Of a DNA stretch of 11,152 nucleotides, positions 1 through 7,671 are shown piece after piece. The stretch covers positions 1 to 11,152 of the forward strand of contig CALELI010000189.1 in NCBI GenBank assembly GCA_937902455.1. Reading direction: 5' to 3'. The position numbers and the translations under genes are program-made. The number at the start of each line of letters is the position of its first letter. Positions within the stretch are counted from its first letter, which is position 1. The notes beneath the pieces were generated by a model. The model was not told the DNA's origin. It did no database searches and was given only the letters and a program-made list of their open reading frames with translations. This DNA is from an uncultured Prevotellaceae bacterium (lineage in GTDB: Bacteria; Bacteroidota; Bacteroidia; Bacteroidales; Bacteroidaceae).

Positions 1-1900
1 TGAGTTCATTCTCCGCAACAGCCAGAAGGGATTTCCTATCTTCACACCTTATTTCCAGCTTACCCAGGACGAGAAGGACTGGCTGTGGCATGGGGCACCG
101 GGAACCAATCCGATAGAAAAGGGAAATATCTGCATTGACCGTTTCTTCGAGATGCTGAAGGAGAAACAGTACAAGATACAGAACCGTGTAATGCTGGCCC
201 GATACAGGGGAAAGGCAATATGCCCGTCCTGTCATGGGACACGCCTGAAAAAAGAGGCTTCCTATGTTAAGGTGGGTGGCAAGAGCATCATGGAACTTGT
301 GGAGATGCCTGTGGACGAACTGCTGGATTTCTTCAACAACATATCCCTCAACAGCCACGATGCTGCAATAGCAAAGAATCTTCTTGTGGAGATAAAGAGC
401 AGATTGCAGTTCCTGATGGACGTGGGACTGTCGTATATTACCCTTAACCGGCCAAGTAACACCCTCTCTGGAGGCGAGAGTCAGAGAATAAACCTGACGA
501 CAAGTCTGGGCAGTACCCTCATGGGCTCGATGTATGTCCTTGACGAACCGAGCATCGGTATGCACAGCCGTGATACTCAGCGACTGATAAAGGTCCTTCA
601 TGGACTGAGGGATGCGGGCAATACTGTGGTGGTCGTGGAGCACGACGAGGAAATAATGCGTGCCGCCGACTATATAATCGACCTGGGACCAGATGCAGGA
701 CGGTTGGGCGGCGAGATTGTGTTTGCTGCCCCTGTCAGGAAACTCGGCAGGATAAAGCCAACGTTACCATCACATACGCTTGACTTCCTTACTGGTGCTG
801 AGACAATAGACGTGCCAGCCCAGCGAAGACTCTGGAATAGCTATATCCTCATAAAATGTGCAAGGGAGAACAACCTGAAAGGCATTGACGTGAAATTTCC
901 TCTCAACGTGATGACAGTTGTCACTGGTGTGAGTGGAAGCGGAAAGTCGACCCTTGTAAGGGAAATCCTTTACAAGGGCCTGAAACGCCAGATGGATGAG
1001 GTCGTCGACCGTCCTGGACAGTTCCTTGGATTTGATGGCGATACAGACATGATAGGCAAGGTGGAGTTCGTTGACCAGAACCCTATCGGAACTTCGACGA
1101 GAAGTAATCCTGTGACCTATATCGGTGCATGGGACGAGATAAGAAAACTCATGGCATCCCAGCAACTCGCCAAGCAGATGGGATATACTGCACAGTACTT
1201 CTCGTTCAATACTGAGGGAGGTCGCTGCGAGGAATGCAAGGGCGAGGGAGTGGTGAAGATAGACATGCAGTTCATGAATGACCTGGTACTTGAATGTGAA
1301 TCGTGTCACGGAAGGCGTTTCAAGGATGATGTGCTGGAGGTGAAGTTCCTCGGCAAGGATGTCCATGATATTCTGAACATGACAATCAACCAGGCCATTG
1401 AGTTCTTCGGCACAGATGAAGGCAATCCGATGCCAAAACAATGCAGGAAGATAGTACAGCTGATGAAACCGCTTCAGGACGTAGGACTCGGGTACCTGAA
1501 GCTCGGACAGAACTCATCGACTTTGTCGGGTGGAGAAAACCAGAGGGTGAAACTGGCATATTATCTCTCAAAGGACACCGTGAAGTCATCTGTCACGGAG
1601 GCGCGGCAGGCTTCGATGTTCATCTTCGACGAACCGACCACAGGTCTTCACTTCCACGACATCAAGAAACTGATGGCGGCTTTCGACTCGCTGATATCAC
1701 ATGGACACACAATCATTGTCATTGAGCATAATCTTGAGGTAATAAAATGTGCCGACCATATCATCGACCTCGGCCCCGAAGGTGGCAAGGAAGGTGGATA
1801 TATTGTTGCCGAGGGCACACCGGAACACATAATTGACTGTTCGGATGGCTACACGGCAATGGCATTGCGACAAGTCTTGCAAAATCATCCTGAAAAATAA
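1..1900 (+). CDS. uvrA: UvrA-family excinuclease ATPase, 5'-truncated by the window edge
   Basis: This is a UvrA-family tandem ABC ATPase, which in nucleotide excision repair scans DNA for bulky lesions and loads UvrB in the cytoplasm. The frame is open from base 2, so the ATG at 152 is an internal methionine. About 632 residues are seen; UvrA is usually about 940, so roughly 300 N-terminal residues, including the first Walker A, lie outside. Visible in order: a CxxC zinc-module pair with GTRL (bases 221-232), first ABC signature LSGGESQ (464-484), first Walker B VLDEP (536-550), second Walker A GVSGSGKST (926-952), a C-x2-C-x19-C-x2-C zinc module (1226-1306), second signature LSGGENQ (1523-1543) and second Walker B IFDEP (1622-1636). 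Compared with E. coli UvrA, recalled from memory, the second half has SGGENQ instead of SGGEAQ and about 8 extra residues between signature and Walker B. It may therefore be a Bacteroidetes UvrA paralogue rather than the housekeeping copy. The missing N-terminus prevents a decision. Confidence 0.93.
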   Translation, partial: EFILRNSQKGFPIFTPYFQLTQDEKDWLWHGAPGTNPIEKGNICIDRFFEMLKEKQYKIQNRVMLARYRGKAICPSCHGTRLKKEASYVKVGGKSIMELVEMPVDELLDFFNNISLNSHDAAIAKNLLVEIKSRLQFLMDVGLSYITLNRPSNTLSGGESQRINLTTSLGSTLMGSMYVLDEPSIGMHSRDTQRLIKVLHGLRDAGNTVVVVEHDEEIMRAADYIIDLGPDAGRLGGEIVFAAPVRKLGRIKPTLPSHTLDFLTGAETIDVPAQRRLWNSYILIKCARENNLKGIDVKFPLNVMTVVTGVSGSGKSTLVREILYKGLKRQMDEVVDRPGQFLGFDGDTDMIGKVEFVDQNPIGTSTRSNPVTYIGAWDEIRKLMASQQLAKQMGYTAQYFSFNTEGGRCEECKGEGVVKIDMQFMNDLVLECESCHGRRFKDDVLEVKFLGKDVHDILNMTINQAIEFFGTDEGNPMPKQCRKIVQLMKPLQDVGLGYLKLGQNSSTLSGGENQRVKLAYYLSKDTVKSSVTEARQASMFIFDEPTTGLHFHDIKKLMAAFDSLISHGHTIIVIEHNLEVIKCADHIIDLGPEGGKEGGYIVAEGTPEHIIDCSDGYTAMALRQVLQNHPEK

Positions 1901-1910
1901 AAAATGAGTT

Positions 1911-1929
1911 AAATAAATGAAATTTATTT
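1911..1929. repeat. AT-only inverted repeat between uvrA and the synthase operon
   Basis: There is a perfect 8-bp inverted repeat, AAATAAAT / ATTTATTT, around a GAA spacer. It starts 10 bases after the uvrA stop codon and its right arm runs into the -33 box of the downstream promoter. As an RNA hairpin it would be weak because all pairs are A-U and no real U tract follows, so it is a poor terminator. It could be a protein-binding site over the promoter, or chance in AT-rich DNA. Confidence 0.4.
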
Positions 1930-1958
1930 TGTGCTCAGAATAGTTTTTCCTATCTTTG
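1928..1958 (+). promoter_or_regulatory. Bacteroidetes-type promoter of the inositol-phosphate synthase operon
   Basis: A TTTG -33 element (1928-1931) is followed after 19 bp by TATCTTTG (1951-1958), which fits the Bacteroidetes sigma-ABfr -7 consensus TAnnTTTG with the usual 19-21 bp spacing. Transcription would start near 1965, giving a leader of roughly 65 nucleotides before the ATG at 2032. I see no Shine-Dalgarno sequence in the leader, as is normal in this phylum. A small 5-bp inverted repeat (TATGT/ACATA, 2014-2029) lies just before the start codon. Confidence 0.75.
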
Positions 1959-2031
1959 TATTCGATTAATAAAACTGCCAGGTTCAGATTGCTGGATTTG
2001 GTGGATTCGGTAGTATGTAAAACGACATAAT

Positions 2032-3339
2032 ATGAAGAACGAAAAAGTTAGGCCCGCAGAAGGTAAACTGGGAATAATGGTTGTAGGACTCGGTGCAGTA
2101 TCATCTACATTCATGACAGGAGTGCTGATGGCCCGCAAGGGACTTGCAAAGCCGGTAGGGTCAATGGTGGAGTACGACAAAATACGTGTCGGAAAAGGTT
2201 CAGAAAAGAAATATCTGCATTACAGGGAAATCGTTCCGATTGCAGAACTCGATGATATGGTTCTCGGTGCATGGGATGTGTATCCTGCCAATGCCTATCA
2301 GGCAGCAATGTATGCAGAGGTGCTGAAGGAAAAGGACATTGAACCCGTAAGGGACGAACTCGAGAAGATAGTACCTATGAAGGCTGCGTTCGACAAGAAC
2401 TTTGCAAAACGACTTGACGGCGACAATGTGATGACGGTCAAGACTCGCTGGGAGATGATGGAGCAGATACGTGAGGATATCCGTACGTTCAAGGACAGGA
2501 ATGGCTGTGACCGCATCGTAGTGGCATGGGCTGCATCTACAGAGATATATGTGCCTTACTTTGCGCCTGTTCACGGCACACTTGCCGACCTCGAAGAGGC
2601 CATGAAGGCGGATGACAGGAAGAACGTAGCTCCATCGATGTGCTATGCTTATGCAGCATTGTCAGAAGGATGTCCTTTCATCATGGGCGCTCCTAATACG
2701 ACCGTAGATATCCCTGCCATGTGGGAACTGGCAGAGAAGACCAGAATGCCGATTGCAGGAAAGGACTTCAAGACGGGACAGACTCTCGTGAAGTCGGGCT
2801 TCGCACCAATAATAGGTACTCGCTGTCTTGGACTTAACGGATGGTTCTCGACTAATATTCTTGGCAACAGAGACGGATTGGTGCTCGACGAACCTGATAA
2901 CTTCAGGACCAAGGAGGTGAGCAAGCTTTCAACTCTGGAATCTATTCTCGTTGCTGATAACCAGCCTGACCTGTATAAGGATTATTATCATAAGGTAAGA
3001 ATCAACTATTATCCTCCTCGTAATGACAACAAGGAAGGCTGGGACAACATTGACATCTTCGGCTGGATGGGTTATCCGATGCAGATAAAGATCAACTTCC
3101 TCTGCAGGGATTCAATCCTTGCCGCTCCTCTGTTGCTTGACCTTTGCCTGCTTTCTGACTTGGCTGCAAGGGCTGGCAGATATGGAATACAGCGCTTCCT
3201 GAGTTTCTATCTCAAGAGCCCGATGCACGACTTTACACAGGGAGAAGTGCCAGTAAACCACCTCTTCCAGCAGTACACGATGCTGAAGAATGCGTTGAGA
3301 GAGATGGGTGGATATGAGAGTGACGAGGAAGTGGATTAG
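2032..3339 (+). CDS. ino1: Inositol-3-phosphate synthase (myo-inositol-1-phosphate synthase)
   Basis: This cytoplasmic NAD-dependent enzyme converts glucose 6-phosphate to 1L-myo-inositol 3-phosphate, the first committed step of inositol and inositol-lipid synthesis. The 435 residues match bacterial family members. Visible are an N-terminal NAD-binding loop VGLGAVSS (residues 18-25), the lysine-bearing GKDFKTGQT segment (243-251), NGWFSTNILGNRDG (269-282) and the DIFGWMGYPMQIK block (341-353) followed by NFLCRDS. These correspond to the family's conserved GDDFKSGQT and LGNNDG regions. The ATG at 2032 sits behind the 1928-1958 promoter and leaves a normal N-terminus with the Rossmann fold starting near residue 14. 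It is the first gene of an apparent four-gene operon; the next gene starts 38 bases after its stop. In Bacteroides this enzyme is known to feed phosphatidylinositol and inositol sphingolipids. No CDP-alcohol phosphatidyltransferase or inositol monophosphatase is visible next to it here, which is unusual. Confidence 0.95.
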   Translation: MKNEKVRPAEGKLGIMVVGLGAVSSTFMTGVLMARKGLAKPVGSMVEYDKIRVGKGSEKKYLHYREIVPIAELDDMVLGAWDVYPANAYQAAMYAEVLKEKDIEPVRDELEKIVPMKAAFDKNFAKRLDGDNVMTVKTRWEMMEQIREDIRTFKDRNGCDRIVVAWAASTEIYVPYFAPVHGTLADLEEAMKADDRKNVAPSMCYAYAALSEGCPFIMGAPNTTVDIPAMWELAEKTRMPIAGKDFKTGQTLVKSGFAPIIGTRCLGLNGWFSTNILGNRDGLVLDEPDNFRTKEVSKLSTLESILVADNQPDLYKDYYHKVRINYYPPRNDNKEGWDNIDIFGWMGYPMQIKINFLCRDSILAAPLLLDLCLLSDLAARAGRYGIQRFLSFYLKSPMHDFTQGEVPVNHLFQQYTMLKNALREMGGYESDEEVD

Positions 3340-3340
3340 G

Positions 3341-3375
3341 GTTAAGAGTTCAGAGCATAGAGTTTAGAATTGTGA
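3341..3375 (+). repeat. Degenerate heptamer tandem repeat (GTTTAGA-like), copy A
   Basis: Immediately after the synthase stop codon the gap reads as five consecutive 7-base units: GTTAAGA, GTTCAGA, GCATAGA, GTTTAGA, ATTGTGA. The first four fit a GTTTAGA consensus with one to three differences each; the fifth is poor and runs into the start region of the next gene. The same kind of array is found at 11053-11080. The two sites match at 19 of 22 bases (3351-3372 against 11058-11079). Confidence 0.65.
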
Positions 3376-3377
3376 AT

Positions 3378-5987
3378 ATGAATCTCAAGTGGCTGGTAGT
3401 GTCAGTGATTATGATGCTTGTTCCGGAAACGGTGCAGGCACAGATTACAGGTACGGTTATTGATGCCAGGACTGCTCAGCCACTGGATTATGTTAATGTC
3501 TACTACGACAAGAAGGGAGTAGGGGGCATAACTGACGGTAAGGGAAAGTTCTCAATCAAGGAAAACGAAGACTGGAAGGAAATCACTGTCTCTTCGCTGG
3601 GATACATCTCCCAGATAATCAAACTCAAGCCGGGAAAGAAAAAGAATATCCGTATCAGACTCGTTCCGTCGCCTCAGCAGATAAAGGACATCGTCATCAC
3701 TGCCAGCAAGAACAAGTATTCGAGGAAGAACAACCCTTCTGTAGAATTCATGAAGAAGGTCATTGCCCACAAGAAGGCTAATGACCTTAAAAATAAGGAC
3801 TATTATACATTCACAAGTTACGAGAAAATGGTCTGCTCTGTCAATAACGTGACAGACAAGGTGCTGGAATCCGACAAGCTGAAGAGTTTCGACTTTGTGA
3901 AGGACCAGGTGGAACTGTGTCCTGAAACGGGTAAGTGGATTCTGCCCCTAACCATGCATGAGAAGGTGACGGATTATTACTACAGGAATCATCCGAAATC
4001 AAACAAGGCCATAGTCCGTGCCGACAAGAAACAGGGACTCACAACCTTATTCCAGACCGGCGATATCTTTAACAATGCTGTCGAGGATGTCTTTACGGAG
4101 GTGAATATCTACGAAAATGTGTGTCGCCTGTTCCAGTATCCGTTCACGAGTCCGATAGCAGACAATGCCATCTCGTTCTACCGCTACTATATACAGGACA
4201 CGACCTATATTGACAATGACCGGGTAATCCAGGTGGGATTTATCGCCAACAATCAGCAGGACTTCGGGTTCACGGGACATCTGTATGTGATGGATGACTC
4301 CACCTATCAGGTCCGCCGTGTACATCTGAGGATTCCCGGACGAAGTGATGTGAACTTTGTCGAGAGCATGAATATCTCACAGGATTTCGCAACACTTCCG
4401 ACAGGAGACAGGGTGATGACGGTTAACGACATGCTCGTGGAACTCAAGCTGATAGACCTCATACCTCCTGGAGCACTGATCCAGCGAACTGTGAGAAACT
4501 CTGACTATTCATTTGATTCCATTCCCGACATTACCTTGAAGAAGATTAAGGGTGCTACATATATTGACCCGAATGCATCCCTCAAGGATGAGAAGTACTG
4601 GGCAGAGGTAAGAGGAACGACTGAGTTGTCGAATACAGAAAAGAATCTTGGCAAGTTTGTCACGAACCTGAAGAAAGTCAAGGGATTCAAACCTGCAATC
4701 TTTGTGTTTAGGACTCTGATGGAGAACTTCATCGAGACAGGTGACTCAACTCACAACTATGTGGACATAGGACCGGTGAACACGGCAATTTCTTATAATC
4801 ATTATGATGGATTGCGCCTGCGTGTCTCTGCCATTACAAATGCAAATCTCAGCCCACATCTTTTCGGCAAGGGATATGTTGCTTATGGCACTCAGACTAA
4901 AAACGTATATGGTAAGGGTGAGCTGATATATTCCTTTAAGAACAATGCCTATCTTCCTGATGAATTCCCGAAGCACGACATCTCACTTTCGTACATGAAT
5001 GACGTCGTGAGCCCGTTCGACCAGTTCCTTAAGACAGATAAGGATAATATGTTCCTTGCCGTGAAGTCGGGCAAGAATGACCAGTTTACTCATGTTCACA
5101 AGTGGAGAGTGAATTATCAGAGGGAATACGAAAGTGGTTTTGGGTATTCTGCCAGTCTGACCCGAACACATACTATACCTGTCGACGAATTGTTCTACCA
5201 GCAGCTCAATGGAACTCCTGTGCCGGAGAATGATCCTGCGAAATGGCTGAAGAACATGAACACGACAGAACTGACGGCGTCTGTCACATTCGAACCAGGT
5301 GCGGTATACTCCAATACCAAGCAACGGAGAATCGAGATGAACAAGGATGCTCCAATCATCACCCTCTCGCACACCCTTGGCATTGATGGGCTTTTGGGCA
5401 GTGACTATCATTACAATATTTCCGAGCTGAATATCTACAAACGAATCTGGATGCCTCATGCATGGGGCAAGATTGACCTCAACTTCCGTGCCGGGGCTCA
5501 GTGGAACAAGGTTCCTTATCCTATGTTGCTTCTGCCACCCGCTAACCAGTCATATATCATTCAGCAGAATACATTCGAGATGATTAATGCACTCGAATTT
5601 ATGAACGACCGTTATGCCCTGATGTTCTTTGACTGGCATCTCAATGGAAAGATATTCAACAGGATTCCGTTGCTCCAGCGACTTAAGTGGAGGGAGTTCG
5701 TCGGCTTTAATATTATGATGGCTTCTCTCACAGACAAGAATAATCCTGCAACATCGGATTATACAGATAAGGATTTGTTCTACTTCCCCGGACATTTCAA
5801 GGAGGATGGGACTTACGAATGCAATACATACAGGATGGACTGGGACCGTCCATACATGGAGCTTCGTTTTGGTATAGCAAATATCTTCAAGCTATTCCAT
5901 GTTGAGGCTGTCCGTCGTCTGAGTTACCTTGATAATGACAAGGCAAAGAAATGGGGATTCCGACTGATGATTAAGATGCAATTCTGA
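3378..5987 (+). CDS. DUF5686-family outer-membrane protein with carboxypeptidase regulatory-like domain
   Basis: I recognise the family but no function is established. From the ATG at 3378 the protein has 869 residues; a GTG at 3372 would add two, but the ATG is preferred. Residues 1-21 form a signal peptide (basic start, hydrophobic core, VQA|Q cleavage). Residues 22-108 are a CarboxypepD_reg-like beta-sandwich (QITGTVID, TDGKGKFSI, SSLGY), the fold also found at the N-termini of SusC-like proteins. A DUF5686-typical YSRKNNPSVEF segment follows at 114-124. The C-terminal half alternates short polar and aromatic stretches and ends in a strand closing with phenylalanine (LMIKMQF), the usual outer-membrane beta-barrel ending. 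I therefore infer an outer-membrane barrel with a periplasmic N-terminal domain. There is no TonB plug, so it is not a SusC transporter. It is the second gene of the operon, and its TGA shares one base with the next ATG, which suggests translational coupling. Confidence 0.87.
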   Translation: MNLKWLVVSVIMMLVPETVQAQITGTVIDARTAQPLDYVNVYYDKKGVGGITDGKGKFSIKENEDWKEITVSSLGYISQIIKLKPGKKKNIRIRLVPSPQQIKDIVITASKNKYSRKNNPSVEFMKKVIAHKKANDLKNKDYYTFTSYEKMVCSVNNVTDKVLESDKLKSFDFVKDQVELCPETGKWILPLTMHEKVTDYYYRNHPKSNKAIVRADKKQGLTTLFQTGDIFNNAVEDVFTEVNIYENVCRLFQYPFTSPIADNAISFYRYYIQDTTYIDNDRVIQVGFIANNQQDFGFTGHLYVMDDSTYQVRRVHLRIPGRSDVNFVESMNISQDFATLPTGDRVMTVNDMLVELKLIDLIPPGALIQRTVRNSDYSFDSIPDITLKKIKGATYIDPNASLKDEKYWAEVRGTTELSNTEKNLGKFVTNLKKVKGFKPAIFVFRTLMENFIETGDSTHNYVDIGPVNTAISYNHYDGLRLRVSAITNANLSPHLFGKGYVAYGTQTKNVYGKGELIYSFKNNAYLPDEFPKHDISLSYMNDVVSPFDQFLKTDKDNMFLAVKSGKNDQFTHVHKWRVNYQREYESGFGYSASLTRTHTIPVDELFYQQLNGTPVPENDPAKWLKNMNTTELTASVTFEPGAVYSNTKQRRIEMNKDAPIITLSHTLGIDGLLGSDYHYNISELNIYKRIWMPHAWGKIDLNFRAGAQWNKVPYPMLLLPPANQSYIIQQNTFEMINALEFMNDRYALMFFDWHLNGKIFNRIPLLQRLKWREFVGFNIMMASLTDKNNPATSDYTDKDLFYFPGHFKEDGTYECNTYRMDWDRPYMELRFGIANIFKLFHVEAVRRLSYLDNDKAKKWGFRLMIKMQF

Positions 5988-7198
5988 TGAAACGGGTACA
6001 GGTCATATTGATGTTTGTTCTCTGTGCAATGCCAATGACATTGTACGGACAGGATTTTTCCAGAAAAAGCCTGCTGAAAGATGTGCGCTCCAAGATAAAG
6101 TCGGAAAACTATTCCGGTGCTGATGCCACTCTGAGTAAGGCTCTGGCAGAACACCGTGAACTGGACACCGACACAGAACTGTACTACCTCGAGATGAAGA
6201 TACAGCACAAACTCGCAGAGGCTGAGAACCGTAAGATATTCCTGAACAACCGTCCCGACACGGCAAAATATTTTTCCTGTATCTATAACGTCTATAATTA
6301 CGGGATGAAGATTAAATCCGATGGCAAGAAGTATGCAAGGTCTGCCACGGAACATCTGATACATTACAGGAACAACCTGCTCAGTGCCGGTAAGTTCCAC
6401 TATTCAAAATCTCAGTTTGCCGATGCGTGTAAGTATTTTGACGTCTATATCTCTACAATACATCATCCTCTTCTTCTTGCAGAAATGACATATACTCCAG
6501 ATGCAGATACTGTATCCCTGTCGAAACTGGCTGCATTCTCTGCGTTTGGAAATAAGGAGTATGAAAAGGCCTTGAACTATCTGGATGTGGCAATGAAGGA
6601 TACCCTGAACCGGCAGAGTTTGCTTGAGATAGGTGTAAAGGCTTCTCTGGCTCTGAAGGACTCACTTCGTGCACTGGATTATATGCGTCAGGGCTGGAAA
6701 AATGATGTTCACAATGAATATTTCTGCTATTCCCTGATAAGGTATTACACCGACTATAAGGACTACGATAACCTTTTGGATGTTGTCACCACTGCAATAG
6801 ACAGTCTTCCTGAAGGTACGGACAGCCTCAAGGTATTCAGGCTGATGTACATAGCAGGACGTACGGAGGAAATGCTTGATGATGAGGATGCCGCCTTGCT
6901 GACCCTGCAAGGAGCCCTTCGATACAATCCTAAGGATATACAGACCAATCAACGCATCGGCGACATCTATCTGAGGAGGGCCCATTATTCGTATGATAAC
7001 AATACCCTGCAACCTCGCACCGAGGCTTATAGGAAATGGAAAGCAGAATTACAGCAGCTGTATGCTTCTGCTGCTGAATATTTTGAAAATATCATGCGGC
7101 TCACCGACGACACCTCCTTGTGGCTTTCTGAATTAAGAGAATGCTATTATAAACTAAATAAAGGAAAAGAACTAAAAAAACTTGAAAAGTATGACTAA
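5987..7198 (+). CDS. Exported tetratricopeptide-repeat protein, function unknown
   Basis: This 403-residue protein has a signal peptide at residues 1-21 (KR start, hydrophobic VILMFVLCAMPM core, likely cleavage near LYG|Q), so it should be periplasmic or membrane-associated. There is no lipobox cysteine. The mature part is alpha-helical with degenerate TPR units, for example helices containing YSGADATLSKAL, FADACKYFDVYI, EYEKALNYLDVAM, DSLRALDYMRQGW and DAALLTLQGALRYNP. The last, with the following IGDIYLRRA, is the clearest TPR pair. TPR arrays bind partner proteins; no catalytic motif is visible. The ATG overlaps the upstream TGA by one base, and the TAA overlaps the downstream ATG by 8 bases. 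Such tight packing between a predicted outer-membrane barrel and a DUF1573 protein suggests that the three products work together in the envelope, but this is inference. Confidence 0.85.
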   Translation: MKRVQVILMFVLCAMPMTLYGQDFSRKSLLKDVRSKIKSENYSGADATLSKALAEHRELDTDTELYYLEMKIQHKLAEAENRKIFLNNRPDTAKYFSCIYNVYNYGMKIKSDGKKYARSATEHLIHYRNNLLSAGKFHYSKSQFADACKYFDVYISTIHHPLLLAEMTYTPDADTVSLSKLAAFSAFGNKEYEKALNYLDVAMKDTLNRQSLLEIGVKASLALKDSLRALDYMRQGWKNDVHNEYFCYSLIRYYTDYKDYDNLLDVVTTAIDSLPEGTDSLKVFRLMYIAGRTEEMLDDEDAALLTLQGALRYNPKDIQTNQRIGDIYLRRAHYSYDNNTLQPRTEAYRKWKAELQQLYASAAEYFENIMRLTDDTSLWLSELRECYYKLNKGKELKKLEKYD

Positions 7199-7640
7199 GA
7201 TTAGTTTCAGACTGTCACTTGTCGCAATCATGGTTGCCATGACATTCACGACAGTGTCGGCAAAGAAGTACCCGGAGATTAAATTCGAGAAGACAACTAT
7301 TGACCTTGGTACATTCTCGCAGGATACGCCTGTCCAGAAGTGTGTCTTCCGTTTTACCAATGTTGGCAAGGCTCCTCTCATCCTCAATTATGTACACCCT
7401 TCATGTGGATGTACTGGTGCTGAGTATCCAAAAGATGCCATTGCTCCTGGTGCATCAGGTGAAATCGTCGTGACTTATGATGGAACAGGTAAGATGCCTG
7501 GCAATTTCAGCAAGTATGTTCAGGTCTTCACAAATTGTAAGGACGACCTTGTAAGGATTTTTATCAAGGGAAACATGAGCGCTCTTCATCCTGATGCAAT
7601 ACAGCAGGAAGAGAAGAAGACAGAAGAAAAGCAGAACTAA
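7191..7640 (+). CDS. Exported DUF1573-family protein
   Basis: DUF1573 proteins are common in Bacteroidetes and have an immunoglobulin-like (ASH-related) beta-sandwich; their role is not established. The ATG at 7191 gives 149 residues; a TTG at 7182 would add three. The ATG is preferred because it is preceded by an A-rich stretch (7161-7190), which serves as the initiation signal in this phylum, and gives a proper signal peptide: residues 1-24, hydrophobic LSLVAIMVAMTF, cleavage after VSA. Family hallmarks are the FEKTTIDLGTF strand (32-42), FRFTNVGKAPL (53-63) and HPSCGCTGAEYP (69-80). C72 and C74 are the conserved cysteine pair. The C-terminal 20 or so residues are highly charged (repeated EEK/EEKQ) and probably disordered. 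It is the last gene of the operon, overlapping the TPR gene by 8 bases and ending just before a strong terminator. Confidence 0.9.
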   Translation: MTKISFRLSLVAIMVAMTFTTVSAKKYPEIKFEKTTIDLGTFSQDTPVQKCVFRFTNVGKAPLILNYVHPSCGCTGAEYPKDAIAPGASGEIVVTYDGTGKMPGNFSKYVQVFTNCKDDLVRIFIKGNMSALHPDAIQQEEKKTEEKQN

Positions 7641-7642
7641 AG

Positions 7643-7671
7643 ATAAAGGTGCTCAATTTGAGCACCTTTAT
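7643..7671. terminator. Bidirectional intrinsic terminator between convergent genes
   Basis: A perfect 13-bp inverted repeat (ATAAAGGTGCTCA, loop ATT, TGAGCACCTTTAT) starts three bases after the DUF1573 stop. T-rich sequence follows on both strands: TTAGTCTTTA on the plus strand and CTTTAG on the minus strand. Its right end touches the stop codon of the minus-strand lacI-type gene (TAA at 7673-7671). One hairpin would end both convergent transcripts. Confidence 0.88.

Noticed and set aside
770..1441. A 223-codon antisense open frame within uvrA
   Set aside because: The sense strand encodes clear UvrA motifs throughout. The antisense product has no recognisable domain and reads as a codon-bias shadow.
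1965..2031. Possible riboswitch or structured leader before the inositol-phosphate synthase gene
   Set aside because: The leader is only about 65 bases and shows just 4-5 bp inverted repeats (CCAG/CTGG and TATGT/ACATA). That is too little to claim a structured regulator.
2032..3339. Synthase considered as a generic NAD-binding dehydrogenase
   Set aside because: The GKDFKTGQT and LGNRDG blocks and the DIFGWMGYPMQIK segment are specific to the inositol-3-phosphate synthase family.
4983..5459. A 158-codon antisense frame in the DUF5686 gene, and a similar one at 5924-6400
   Set aside because: Both are opposite well-supported coding sequence, have no domain likeness, and lack a promoter-like element upstream that I can see.
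3378..5987. DUF5686-type protein considered as a SusC-like TonB-dependent transporter
   Set aside because: It shares the N-terminal carboxypeptidase-regulatory-like domain, but there is no plug domain or TonB box, no SusD partner follows, and the length is shorter than typical SusC.
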